This document shows, in pieces, positions 56,362-64,000 of a stretch of DNA of 64,000 nt. The notes under the pieces were generated by a model, which worked only from the letters and a program-made list of their open reading frames with translations, was not told the DNA's origin and searched no databases. The stretch comes from Caulobacter sp048541825 (GTDB lineage Bacteria; Pseudomonadota; Alphaproteobacteria; Caulobacterales; Caulobacteraceae): the NCBI RefSeq assembly GCF_048541825.1, contig NZ_CP183332.1:2604001-2668000 (forward strand), written 5' to 3'. Made by a program: the position numbers and the translations under genes. How positions within the stretch are numbered: position 1 is the stretch's first letter; each line of letters starts with the position of its first letter.

Positions 56362-56859
56362 CTAATCCACCGCCAGCATGCCCAGCAGCTGCAGTCGGAA
56401 CGTCATCACGCTACCCGCCGGGATCGGCCCGACATCGCGGTCGCCATAGCCCAGCTCGGGCGGCACATAGAGCACCCACTCGTCGCCGACCTTCATCATC
56501 GGCAGGGCTTCCAGCCAGGCCTGGACAAGGCCTTCCAGCGGCATGATCGCCGACTGCTTGCGCTCGAACGAACTGTCGAACACCGTGCCGTCCAGCAGCT
56601 TGCCCTCGTAATGCACCTTGATGATGTCGCCGGTCTTGGGCGACGGGCCGGTTTTGGGGCCCGAGGTCAGGACCTTGTACTGCAAGCCCGAGGGCAGAAC
56701 GACCACGCCGGCCGCCTTGGCATTGCTCGCCAGGAAGGCCTGACCGGCTGTCGCACCGGCCGCAACACTGGCGGGCGCCGCGGCTGCGGGCGTCTGAGCG
56801 CAGGCCATCCCGCCCAGGGCCAGGGTCAAACCAAGGGTCAAACAGGCAAAACGAAGCAT
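56362..56859 (-). CDS. FKBP-type peptidyl-prolyl isomerase, exported
   Basis: A 165-aa periplasmic folding catalyst. The signal peptide MLRFACLTLGLTLALGGMACA is followed by an Ala-rich linker. The FKBP domain (about residues 65-165) shows GLQYKVLTSGPKTGPSPKTG, DIIKVHYEGKLLDGTVFDSS, MPLEGLVQAWLEALPMMKVG and LYVPPELGYGDRDVGPIPAG. These carry the conserved Tyr, Asp and aromatic pocket residues. The frame is complete. It is divergent from the small membrane protein at 57124, with a regulatory region between. Confidence 0.92.
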   Translation of the reverse strand: MLRFACLTLGLTLALGGMACAQTPAAAAPASVAAGATAGQAFLASNAKAAGVVVLPSGLQYKVLTSGPKTGPSPKTGDIIKVHYEGKLLDGTVFDSSFERKQSAIMPLEGLVQAWLEALPMMKVGDEWVLYVPPELGYGDRDVGPIPAGSVMTFRLQLLGMLAVD

Positions 56860-56942
56860 TCGGGGTCCTGACGAAGAATCTTTTTTCGGAACGGCAGACT
56901 AGTGGCTTTCCCTAAGGAAGCAACCTTTTCGGGGCTGGAAAA

Positions 56943-56970
56943 TCCTATAAAAATCAATGACTTGATAGGA
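56943..56970. promoter_or_regulatory. AT-rich palindrome in the FKBP upstream region
   Basis: TCCTAT (56943-56948) and ATAGGA (56965-56970) are inverted, with an inner TCAA-TGAC-TTGA. In a 70 percent GC neighbourhood this AT-rich symmetric site about 85-110 bases ahead of the FKBP start suggests a regulator site or promoter element; the protein is unknown. Confidence 0.4.
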
Positions 56971-57046
56971 ATTTTCATCAATCGGGCGAGTTAGCGGATC
57001 GAGTCAATCTCCATCTCACGACCACTTGTCGAGATTGTGACCGCTA

Positions 57047-57061
57047 TTAACCAAGCATTAA
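57047..57061. promoter_or_regulatory. CtrA box upstream of the small membrane protein
   Basis: TTAA-CCAAGCA-TTAA fits the TTAA-N7-TTAA consensus for the cell-cycle regulator CtrA exactly. It lies about 65-80 bases before the ATG at 57124, a normal position for a CtrA-controlled promoter. Confidence 0.65.
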
Positions 57062-57123
57062 GATGTTTTTTAGGTCACGGTTGCCCTCCCAAAGAGCCAT
57101 CCGGCCAGAGAGGGAGGTACGAC

Positions 57124-57255
57124 ATGCCCAGACACACCGGCGCCTGCGCCGCCCAACGCCACTGGTGGCAACGCTATCCGATGTTCGCCCTGGCCGCCGG
57201 CTGGGTGGTGATCGGCGCGGTCATGATCGGCGGCGTTTCTCAGCTGCCCATCTAG
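57124..57255 (+). CDS. Small single-span membrane protein
   Basis: 43 aa: a polar/basic N-terminus (MPRHTGACAAQRHWWQRYP) followed by one hydrophobic helix (MFALAAGWVVIGAVMIGGVS) and a short tail QLPI. GGGAGG lies upstream of the ATG at suitable spacing, and a CtrA box lies 63 bases ahead. I do not recognise a family. Expression tied to the cell cycle is inferred from the box. The 280 bases that follow, up to the ATPase gene, hold nothing I can name. Confidence 0.65.
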   Translation: MPRHTGACAAQRHWWQRYPMFALAAGWVVIGAVMIGGVSQLPI

Positions 57256-57535
57256 CGGCTCAACCTAAACCCTCGATATCTCGCTGTGTGGCAGACGCTG
57301 CACGCCTTCCCTGTCGCTCGGGGCAGGACCATAGCGGCTGAGCGCTCCTCCCCGTCGCGAAGCGCACAGGGATAGACCAAAGGGCCCAGGCAGCGACTGC
57401 AGGCGGCGCACAGGCCGGCCTCAGCCCCGGACCGGGCGCCCGGCCCTGGCCTTTGCAAAGATGATCTGGCGCAAGGTGAGGTTCGACGCGTTGTAACAAG
57501 GTCCAGTTCGACCTCTGGAGCAACCGGGATGCCCC

Positions 57536-60070
57536 ATGGCGCGAGATGACCTCGGCGGACTGACAACGACGCAGGCTGGCCAACGGCTGGCTGAGGTCGG
57601 CCCCAACGCCCTGCCCCAGGCCTCGGGCCGGGGCCTGGCCAGGATCGTGCTGGAGACCCTGCGCGAGCCGATGTTCCTGCTGCTGATCGGGGCGGCGGGC
57701 CTCTATCTGGTGCTGGGCGACTTGGGCGAAGGCCTGTTCCTGATGGCCGGGGCGATCGCCACCATCGGACTGGTCGTCCTGCAGGAGACCCGGAGCGAGA
57801 ACGCGCTGTCGGCCCTGCGCGACCTGTCCCAACCCCAGGCCCGGGTGATGCGCGACGGGGTCGAGGTGCGGCTGGCCGCGCGCGACCTGGTTCCCGGCGA
57901 CATCGTGCTGGTCGGCGAAGGCGAACGCCTGCCCGCCGACGGCGCCCTGCTGGCCGGCGGCGTGCTGAGCGTCGACGAGTCGGCGCTAACGGGCGAGTCC
58001 GCGCCAGTCTCCAAGCGCCCCCTGATCGACGGCGAAGCCGCCGACGCCGAGACCCAGCCCGGCGCAGAGACCGGACCCTATCTATTCTCGGGCACGCTGG
58101 TGGTTCGCGGCCAGGCCGTGGCGCGGATCGCCAGGACCGGCCCGCGCACGGCGCTGGGCAAGATCGGCGTCTCACTGGCGGCCATCGTGCAGGAGCCCAC
58201 CCCGCTGCAGAAGACGGCGGGTCGGCTGGTCGCCCTGCTGGGCGTGCTGGCCATCGCCTTCTGCGTCGTCGTGGCGGTGGCCTATGGGCTGCTGCGCCAG
58301 GACTGGGTGGGTGGCGTGCTGGCCGGCATCACGGTCGCCATCGCCCTGATCCCCGAAGAGTTTCCCATGGTGCTGGCCGTCTTCCTGGCCCTGGGCGCCG
58401 GACGCCTGGCCCGGCACAAGGTGCTGGTGCGGCGCAGCGCGGTGATCGAGGCCCTGGGCGGCGCCTCGTTCCTGTGCGTCGACAAGACCGGCACCCTGAC
58501 CGAGAACCGCATGCGCGTGGCCCGCCTGTGGACTCAGGACGAAGACCGCCTCATCGAGGGGAACGCCGCGCCCGCCGGAGCGGCGCTGGCCCTGCTGCAC
58601 GCCGCCGGACTGGCCTGCGCCGTCCACCCTGTCGATCCGATGGACAAGGCTGTGCGGGCGCTGCTGGGGGCCTCGGATCCAACCGCCACCGACGCCTCGG
58701 CCGAACCGGAGCGGACCTGGCCCCTTCGTCCCGAGATGATGGCCATGATCCAGGTCTGGCGCGAACCGGGGGATCACTGGCGCGCTGCGGCCAAGGGCGC
58801 GCCCGAGGCGATCTTCCGGCTGTGCGGCCTGGCCGATGACCAGGCAGCCCGCCTGACCGGCGTGGTCGAGCAATTCGCCGTCCAGGGCCTGCGCGTGCTG
58901 GGGGTGGCGTCCTGCCAGACCCAGACGGCCTTTCCCGACGATCCGCAGGACGCGCCGTTCGCGTTCGCGGGCCTGATCGGTTTCCTCGACCCCATCCGCC
59001 CCGATGTCCCAGCAGCGCTGAAGCAGGCGCGGGAAGCGGGCATTTCGGTGCTCATGATCACGGGCGATCATCCCGCGACCGCCCTGGCCATCGCCGAGGC
59101 CGCCGGCCTGGACACCTGCGGCGGGGTCATGTTGGGCGACGAACTGACCGCGCTGGACGACGCCGCCCTGGCCGAACGCCTTCGCCAGACCCGGATCTTC
59201 GCCCGCATCATCCCCGAGCAGAAGCTGCGCATCGTCCAGGCCCTGAAACTGGACGGCCAGGTGGTGGCCATGACCGGCGACGGGGTCAATGACGCCCCGG
59301 CCCTGGAGGCGGCGCATATCGGCATCGCCATGGGGCAGAAGGGCACGGATGTCGCCCGCGAGGCCGCCGACCTGGTCATTCTCGACGACAGCTTCGCCTC
59401 GATCGTGGGCGGCGTGCGGCTGGGCCGGCGGATCTTCAATAACCTGCGCAAGGCGCTGGTCTATATCACCGCCATCCACGTGCCGATCGCCGGGGTGGCG
59501 CTGATCCCGATCGTCATGGGCCTGCCGCCCCTGCTCTATCCGATGCACGTGGTGTTTCTGGAACTGGTGATCGATCCGGTCTGCGCCATGGTGTTCGAGG
59601 CCGAGCCGGGCGGCGCCGAGGCGATGAAGTACCCGCCCAGACGCCCTGAAGAGCCGCTGTTTGGACCCCGCCAGCTGGGTCTGGCCCTGCTGCAGGGCGC
59701 CGGCGTTCTGGCCGGGGTGCTGGGGATCTATCTGTGGGCGCTGGACCATCATCCGGAGCATCAGGCCCGGGGCGCGGCCTTCCTGACCCTGGTGGCCGGC
59801 AACCTGATCCTGGCCCTGTCCGACGCCGCCTCGACCGGCGGCCGCCTGTTCGCGCCGCATCGCCGGATCTACTGGATCATCGCCTCGGTGGCGTCCGGCG
59901 TGCTGGCCCTGATCTTCGCCGTGCCGACCCTGGACGCCATCTTCAAGGTCGCGCCGCCGACGCCCGGCCTGCTGGCCGGCGCCCTGCTGGTGGCCCTGAT
60001 CAGCGGCGGCTGGTTCGGACTGGTCCGCAAGCTGGGTCGCCGCCCGGCGCCCGGCGTCCGGGTCAGCTGA
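57536..60070 (+). CDS. Cation-translocating P-type ATPase
   Basis: An 844-aa P2-type (Ca2+-ATPase-like) pump. The N-terminal cation ATPase domain starts LGGLTTTQAGQRLAEVGPNA. The A domain has SALTGESAPVSK near residue 150, and TM4 carries IALIPEEFPMVLAVFLALG. The phosphorylation site is CVDKTGTLTENRM near residue 316, the N domain includes KGAPEAIFRL, and the P-domain hinge is MTGDGVNDAPALEAAHIGIA near residue 581. About ten TM segments are predicted. The ion cannot be fixed; Ca2+, Mg2+ or similar. The gene is convergent with selD, overlapping by 8 bases. Confidence 0.93.
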   Translation: MARDDLGGLTTTQAGQRLAEVGPNALPQASGRGLARIVLETLREPMFLLLIGAAGLYLVLGDLGEGLFLMAGAIATIGLVVLQETRSENALSALRDLSQPQARVMRDGVEVRLAARDLVPGDIVLVGEGERLPADGALLAGGVLSVDESALTGESAPVSKRPLIDGEAADAETQPGAETGPYLFSGTLVVRGQAVARIARTGPRTALGKIGVSLAAIVQEPTPLQKTAGRLVALLGVLAIAFCVVVAVAYGLLRQDWVGGVLAGITVAIALIPEEFPMVLAVFLALGAGRLARHKVLVRRSAVIEALGGASFLCVDKTGTLTENRMRVARLWTQDEDRLIEGNAAPAGAALALLHAAGLACAVHPVDPMDKAVRALLGASDPTATDASAEPERTWPLRPEMMAMIQVWREPGDHWRAAAKGAPEAIFRLCGLADDQAARLTGVVEQFAVQGLRVLGVASCQTQTAFPDDPQDAPFAFAGLIGFLDPIRPDVPAALKQAREAGISVLMITGDHPATALAIAEAAGLDTCGGVMLGDELTALDDAALAERLRQTRIFARIIPEQKLRIVQALKLDGQVVAMTGDGVNDAPALEAAHIGIAMGQKGTDVAREAADLVILDDSFASIVGGVRLGRRIFNNLRKALVYITAIHVPIAGVALIPIVMGLPPLLYPMHVVFLELVIDPVCAMVFEAEPGGAEAMKYPPRRPEEPLFGPRQLGLALLQGAGVLAGVLGIYLWALDHHPEHQARGAAFLTLVAGNLILALSDAASTGGRLFAPHRRIYWIIASVASGVLALIFAVPTLDAIFKVAPPTPGLLAGALLVALISGGWFGLVRKLGRRPAPGVRVS

Positions 60071-61130
60071 GGCCGCCCCGCACCCTCACCTGCGGCGCTC
60101 CGGCGATCATTTGCCCGACCACCCGAGCAGCGCCGAACCCCGCGTCGAGCACCTGGCGCAGGACCGCGTCAGCGGCCTCCGGCGCGACCGCGATCAGCAG
60201 GCCGCCGCTGGTCTGCGGGTCGGCCAGTAGGTCGCGTCGCCAATCTGGCGCGCCGGCGGGCATCTCAACCGAAGCGCCATAGCTGGCCCAGTTGCGCACC
60301 GCCGCCCCGGTGCGCACCCCGGCCTGCGCGAGCGCCGCGACTTCCGGCAACAGGACGGGCGCGTCGGCGTCCAGTTCGGCGGCCAGCCCGGCGCCCCGGC
60401 ACATTTCCAGCAGGTGACCCAGCAGGCCAAAGCCGGTGACATCGGTGACGGCGTGGACGCCCGCCACCTCGCCCAGCCCCGCGCCGACCGTATTGAGCTG
60501 GGTCGTCGTGGCGATCAGGGCGCGGTAGCCATCGTCGGAAAGGCGCTGTTGCTTGAACGCCGCGCTCAGCACGCCCACGCCCAGGGCCTTGGTCAGGATC
60601 AGCACGTCGCCGGCCCGCGCGCCCCGGTTGGACAGCACGCGATCGGGATGGACCAGACCCAGGGCGACCAGGCCATAGATCGGCTCGACGCTGTCGATCG
60701 AGTGCCCCCCGGCGATCGGTACGCCCGCCGCCGCGCAGACCGAGGCCCCGCCGGCCAGGATCGCGCCGATGGTTTCGGTCGAAAGCCTGTCGATCGGCAT
60801 GCCGACGATGGCCAGAGCGAAGATCGGCGTGGCCCCCATGGCGTAGACGTCCGACAGGGCATTGGTTGCGGCGATGCGGCCAAAATCATGGGGATCGTCG
60901 ACCACGGGCATGAAGAAGTCGGTGGTGGCGACCAGGGCCTGCTGGTCGTTCAGCCGCCAGACGGCGGCGTCGTCCGAGGTCTCGGTTCCGACCATCAGGT
61001 TGGGAAACATACCGGCGGCCGGGGACTGGGCCAGAATCTCGCGCAGCACCGCCGGAGACAGCTTGCAGCCGCAACCGCCGCCATGGGCCAGTGAGGTCAG
61101 TCGAACGGGGTCGGACACGGGTTCTGGCAA
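60063..61130 (-). CDS. selD: Selenide, water dikinase
   Basis: A 355-aa enzyme making monoselenophosphate from selenide and ATP. The active-site motif is LAHGGGCGCKLSP, with Cys in place of selenocysteine and the essential Lys two residues later. AIR-synthase fold motifs follow: DFFMPVVDDPHDFGRIAATN, LSDVYAMGATPIFALAIVGM and GGHSIDSVEPIYGLVALG. It starts at TTG 61130, with AGGAG 7 bases upstream. It is divergent from mnmH, with which it forms a complete selenouridine pathway. Confidence 0.94.
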   Translation of the reverse strand: MPEPVSDPVRLTSLAHGGGCGCKLSPAVLREILAQSPAAGMFPNLMVGTETSDDAAVWRLNDQQALVATTDFFMPVVDDPHDFGRIAATNALSDVYAMGATPIFALAIVGMPIDRLSTETIGAILAGGASVCAAAGVPIAGGHSIDSVEPIYGLVALGLVHPDRVLSNRGARAGDVLILTKALGVGVLSAAFKQQRLSDDGYRALIATTTQLNTVGAGLGEVAGVHAVTDVTGFGLLGHLLEMCRGAGLAAELDADAPVLLPEVAALAQAGVRTGAAVRNWASYGASVEMPAGAPDWRRDLLADPQTSGGLLIAVAPEAADAVLRQVLDAGFGAARVVGQMIAGAPQVRVRGGLS

Positions 61131-61287
61131 CGGGTGGCTCCTGGACGATCGCCCCCATACTCAGGGCGAGTCTGCTCGGGGGACCTTACGATTCCCCGAC
61201 GCCTCGCGCATAGTCGCTCCCATAAAAAGCGGCGATGGCGAGATCCGGCAGTATGACAACCGACCTGTGGCGAAACCCCGAGCGGAC

Positions 61288-62355
61288 ATGAAGCCGCTTC
61301 AGGTCCTGAAATCCGCCGACCCCGCCGCCCTGGCGGCCTTTGACCAGATCATCGATGTGCGCAGCCCCGGCGAGTTCGCCCAGGATCACCTGCCCGGCGC
61401 CATAAACCTGCCGGTGCTCGATGACGCCCAGCGCGCCGAAGTTGGGACGATCTATGTCCAGGAGTCACGGCTGCGCGCCAACCGCATCGGCGCGGCCTAT
61501 GTGGCCCGCAACATCGCCCATCACCTGGAAACCGCGCTGGCTGACCAGCCGGAGGGCTTCAGGCCGCTGGTCTATTGCTGGCGCGGCGGCCAGAGGTCCA
61601 ACGCCATGGCCACCATCCTGCAGCGGGTGGGCTGGCAGACCGCCGTGCTGGACGGCGGATACCGGACCTATCGCCGCTGGGTTCAGGCCCGGCTGTATGA
61701 CACGCCCTGCGATCTGGACCTGATCCTGCTGGATGGCGACACCGGCTCGGCCAAGACGGCGATCCTCGCCGCCCTGGCGCAGCGCGGCGTTCAGGTCGTC
61801 GACCTGGAGGGCCTGGCCTGCCATCGCGGCTCGCTGTTCGGCGCCCTGTCGGGACAGCCCCAGCCCGACCAGAAGGGCTTCGAGAGCCAGCTGGTCGCGG
61901 CGTTCGACGCGCTGGATCCGACCCGCCCGGTGGTGGTGGAGGCGGAGTCGAGCAAGATCGGCAACCGGGTCCTGCCGCCGATGCTGTGGGCGGCCATGCG
62001 CAAGGCCCCGCGCATCGAGGTCACCGCGCCCCTGGCGGAACGCGCCCGCTATCTGGTCGACGCCTATGGTGACATCACCGACCGGCGGGAGGCCCTGCTG
62101 GCGATCCTGGAGCGTCTGCCGATCCATCCCAGCCTGAGGCGGCTGGCAGCCTGGCGTGAAATGGTCGACCAGGGCGCCTTTGCCGATCTGGCCGAAGCCC
62201 TGATGGCCGCCCACTACGACCTGGCCTATGCGCGGGAGCGGCGAAAGTCCGATCAGCCGACCCTGGCCAGCATCGCCCTGGACCGTCTCGACCCCACCGC
62301 GCTGGATCTCGCGGCAGCCCGAATCCTCGAGGTGATCACGGCGTCTGGGCGCTGA
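61288..62355 (+). CDS. mnmH: tRNA 2-selenouridine synthase
   Basis: A 355-aa enzyme that replaces sulphur with selenium in the wobble 2-thiouridine of tRNA, also named SelU/YbbB. The rhodanese domain (residues about 1-135) has the catalytic Cys in PLVYCWRGGQRSNAMATIL. The P-loop domain has LLDGDTGSAKTAILAAL, where the usual GSGKT is GSAKT. The conserved LEGLACHRGSLFGAL and VVEAESSKIGNRVLP follow. It starts at ATG 61288. It is divergent from selD across about 157 bases of shared upstream sequence. Confidence 0.93.
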   Translation: MKPLQVLKSADPAALAAFDQIIDVRSPGEFAQDHLPGAINLPVLDDAQRAEVGTIYVQESRLRANRIGAAYVARNIAHHLETALADQPEGFRPLVYCWRGGQRSNAMATILQRVGWQTAVLDGGYRTYRRWVQARLYDTPCDLDLILLDGDTGSAKTAILAALAQRGVQVVDLEGLACHRGSLFGALSGQPQPDQKGFESQLVAAFDALDPTRPVVVEAESSKIGNRVLPPMLWAAMRKAPRIEVTAPLAERARYLVDAYGDITDRREALLAILERLPIHPSLRRLAAWREMVDQGAFADLAEALMAAHYDLAYARERRKSDQPTLASIALDRLDPTALDLAAARILEVITASGR

Positions 62356-62507
62356 TCCCATCGCACAGCCTCCTCGCCCAGCCGCAAGCCCGCGCGGCTT
62401 ACAGGCCTGCGCGTCCGAGATGCCGAAGCGGGGTCAGCGCCACGCCTTGCGGCCGTCTGCACGCATTTTCGCTGGTCATGGGGCCGCATCACCGCTAACC
62501 GGCCGGT

Positions 62508-62960
62508 ATGATCCAACCTCACCTCTCAGGCGGCTATATCCTGGAAGAGCTTGTCGTCGGGATGGTCGCTGAAAAGCTCGTCACCGTCACGCAAGAGCGC
62601 ATCCAACGGTTTGCCGAGGCCTCGGACGACTTCAATCCCGTTCACATGGACGAGGCCTTCGCGTCGCGGACCGCCTATCGCGGGCGCATCGCCCACGGCC
62701 TGCTCTCGGCCTCGTTCGGCTCGGCCGTGGTCGGCACGATCCTGCCGGGCGCCGGCGCAATCTATCTGAGCCAGACCCTGGCCTTCCACAGGCCGGTGCG
62801 TATCGGCGACGTCGTGGCGGCCCGGGTCACGGTGTCGGCCATCGACGAGGCCAGCGCGCGCGTTGTGCTGCGCTGCGCGGCCTATGTGGGCGACGACCTG
62901 GTCATGGATGGCGAGGCCACCGTCCGCGTGCCCCGCCGGCGCCGCCCGCCCAAGGCTTAG
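62508..62960 (+). CDS. MaoC-family dehydratase
   Basis: A 150-aa hot-dog fold hydratase. The hydratase-2 motif is FAEASDDFNPVHMDEAFAS near residue 37, with Asp and His as catalytic pair, then GRIAHGLLSASFGSAVVG. The C-terminal half holds LSQTLAFHRPVRIGDVVAAR, typical of single-domain (R)-specific enoyl-CoA hydratases (PhaJ-like). The substrate is probably a short or medium enoyl-CoA. A basic tail RRRRPPKA follows. ATG 62508 is used. Confidence 0.9.
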   Translation: MIQPHLSGGYILEELVVGMVAEKLVTVTQERIQRFAEASDDFNPVHMDEAFASRTAYRGRIAHGLLSASFGSAVVGTILPGAGAIYLSQTLAFHRPVRIGDVVAARVTVSAIDEASARVVLRCAAYVGDDLVMDGEATVRVPRRRRPPKA

Positions 62961-63062
62961 CCAGAGGGCTAGGACTTGTCGCCGCGCGCTCATGCCGCCT
63001 CGAAAGCGACACGGAAACGGTGCTATAGCCCCGCTCTCGTTCCGCACTAGCCGAAGACCGCC

Positions 63063-63803
63063 TTGCGCCCGATCAGAACCGCCCTCCTCGCCGCCTCCGC
63101 CCTGCTGGGAGCTTCGATCCTCGCCGGCTGCGCCACGCAGACCCACGAGACGGTCTACATCCCCGTGGTCGCGCCCACACCGCCCAGCTCGCTGACGCCG
63201 CAGCCGGTGGTGCTGTTCAACCAGACCAAGGCCGGCCGCAAGCTGTTCACCCTGGACGCCGAGTTCCCCTTCTGCGACGTCGAGACCGGCAAGGTGATCG
63301 TCGTGCCGCGCTGGTACGTCACCGACTTCGCCAGCGTGCCCTGGTATGGCCAAGGCTTCGTCGATCCGCAGGGTCCGACGGCCCGGGCCGCCATCGTCCA
63401 TGACTGGCTGTATGCGGTGGGCGAGCCAGGCAAACGCGAAGAGGCCGACGCCATCTTCTACCGCGCCATGCTGCGCTATGGCGTCGCGCCCTTCCAGGCC
63501 AACATCGCCTATCAGGCCGTGCGGGCCGGCGGCGAGAAGGGCTATGGCCTGCCCGGCGACTGGTGGTTCATCGATCCCAAGCGCCAGGAACTGCGCCAGC
63601 CGCCGCCCTTCGCCAGGCCGCGCACCGGCGCGGTAAGGATCATGCCGCGCTGCGTAGGCTTTGGCCCCCTGATCCAGTCCGGCTGGCGCGCCTATCCGGT
63701 CAAGGCGCCCACGGTCTATGTCCCGCCGCCTGTGGTGGTGACCAAGACGCCGTTGGACCAGGTTAAGCAGAACCTGCCCTGGGGCGGCGACAAGAAGAAA
63801 TAA
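63063..63803 (+). CDS. DUF1353 lipoprotein
   Basis: A 246-aa protein starting at TTG 63063. The lipoprotein signal peptide ends in the lipobox LAGC (residues about 20-23), so it is membrane anchored. The DUF1353 core includes VVPRWYVTDFASVPWYGQGF, ARAAIVHDWLYAVGEPGKRE and EADAIFYRAMLRYGV. This set is usually found in phage-tail-associated or secreted proteins, possibly of hydrolase type. The C-terminus is Pro/Val-rich (PTVYVPPPVVVTKTPLDQ). No partner gene is visible. Confidence 0.88.
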   Translation: MRPIRTALLAASALLGASILAGCATQTHETVYIPVVAPTPPSSLTPQPVVLFNQTKAGRKLFTLDAEFPFCDVETGKVIVVPRWYVTDFASVPWYGQGFVDPQGPTARAAIVHDWLYAVGEPGKREEADAIFYRAMLRYGVAPFQANIAYQAVRAGGEKGYGLPGDWWFIDPKRQELRQPPPFARPRTGAVRIMPRCVGFGPLIQSGWRAYPVKAPTVYVPPPVVVTKTPLDQVKQNLPWGGDKKK

Positions 63804-63878
63804 CGCCGGTCAGCGACCTTGGGTTTGATCCCGAAACGTATTTCGATTCACGTCACGCTTGCCTTTGACTGGAATCAG

Positions 63879-63894
63879 TTGACCAAGTGGTCTT
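63879..63894. promoter_or_regulatory. Palindrome TTGACCA-AG-TGGTC ahead of the response regulator
   Basis: TTGACCAAGTGGTCTT lies 29 bases before the ATG at 63923. It is close to the TTGACCA-NN-TGGTCAA operator described for RutR (two mismatches), and TTGACC with TATTCG 16 bases on could instead be a sigma-70 promoter. Both readings are tentative. Confidence 0.35.
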
Positions 63895-63922
63895 GAGGGA
63901 TATTCGAAACGGGTTACTCAAG

Positions 63923-64000
63923 ATGGTATTGCGTCACGCTCTCATTATCGAAGACGAAATCCTAATCGCCATGGAGGTCGAAGCTCTGCTTCGCGAGCAG
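63923..64000 (+). CDS. Response regulator receiver domain, truncated by the window end
   Basis: 26 codons are visible from ATG 63923: MVLRHALIIEDEILIAMEVE, then ALLREQ. The hydrophobic strand followed by the acidic pair (IIEDE) and a helix with a conserved Glu is the start of a CheY-like receiver. It is reminiscent of short single-domain regulators in alphaproteobacteria; the output domain, if any, is outside the window. Confidence 0.8.
   Translation, partial: MVLRHALIIEDEILIAMEVEALLREQ

Noticed and set aside
58172..59860. 562-codon minus-strand frame opposite the P-type ATPase
   Set aside because: Shadow of the ATPase, His/Gln/Gly-rich without motifs.

Overview
The window is high-GC alphaproteobacterial DNA, most likely from the Caulobacteraceae (Caulobacter or a close relative). 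Supporting signs are a gene transfer agent (GTA) head-tail cluster of Rhodobacter capsulatus type, a cycHJKL-degP cytochrome c maturation operon behind a PepSY/response regulator/histidine kinase triad, a rutB-rutC-rutD-rutA pyrimidine cluster, a TTAA-N7-TTAA CtrA box, and many palindromic intergenic repeats. No rRNA, tRNA or CRISPR array was seen. Coding density is high. Most long open frames opposite the listed genes are GC-driven shadows.

Layout: 1-13 kb holds housekeeping and accessory metabolism (partial GMC oxidoreductase, methyltransferase, gamma-carbonic anhydrase-like protein, PhoH ATPase, OPT transporter, GST, glutaminyl cyclase, CysE, Nudix, nitroreductase, QueF). A short gene graveyard lies at 2.2-2.6 kb. 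15.0-21.4 kb is a compact locus of GntR regulator, TonB-dependent receptor, MFS transporter, RutA-like flavin monooxygenase and RutB-like amidohydrolase. The regulator and the receptor each have an upstream copy of the same 14-bp near-palindrome. It reads as an outer-membrane to inner-membrane to ring-opening pathway for an unidentified N-containing compound.

21.6-31.4 kb is DegP, CcmH/F/E/I, an uncharacterised 443-aa protein and the two-component triad. 32.6-47.8 kb is the GTA cluster on the minus strand, from a terS candidate through terminase, portal, protease, capsid, adaptor, tail tube, tape measure, hub and peptidase to the 1266-aa tail-fibre/host-specificity protein. It is interrupted by three plus-strand genes (DUF559 nuclease, a low-GC 119-aa orphan and DUF805) and peppered with large inverted repeats. 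One repeat sits in frame inside the cell-wall peptidase gene. The orphan gene sits in the 3' end of the prohead protease gene, whose displaced native tail can still be read on the far side.

48-64 kb carries a YcgN-family protein, a bifunctional PBP1A, an SDR, an MpaB/DUF2236 protein, the rutBCDA cluster, an FKBP, a CtrA-box small membrane protein, a P-type ATPase, divergent selD and mnmH (selenouridine tRNA modification), a MaoC hydratase, a DUF1353 lipoprotein and the start of a response regulator. Together the window holds two RutA/RutB pairs, one canonical and one coupled to TonB-dependent uptake, plus a GTA cluster that appears to have accumulated small insertions while keeping its structural genes open.
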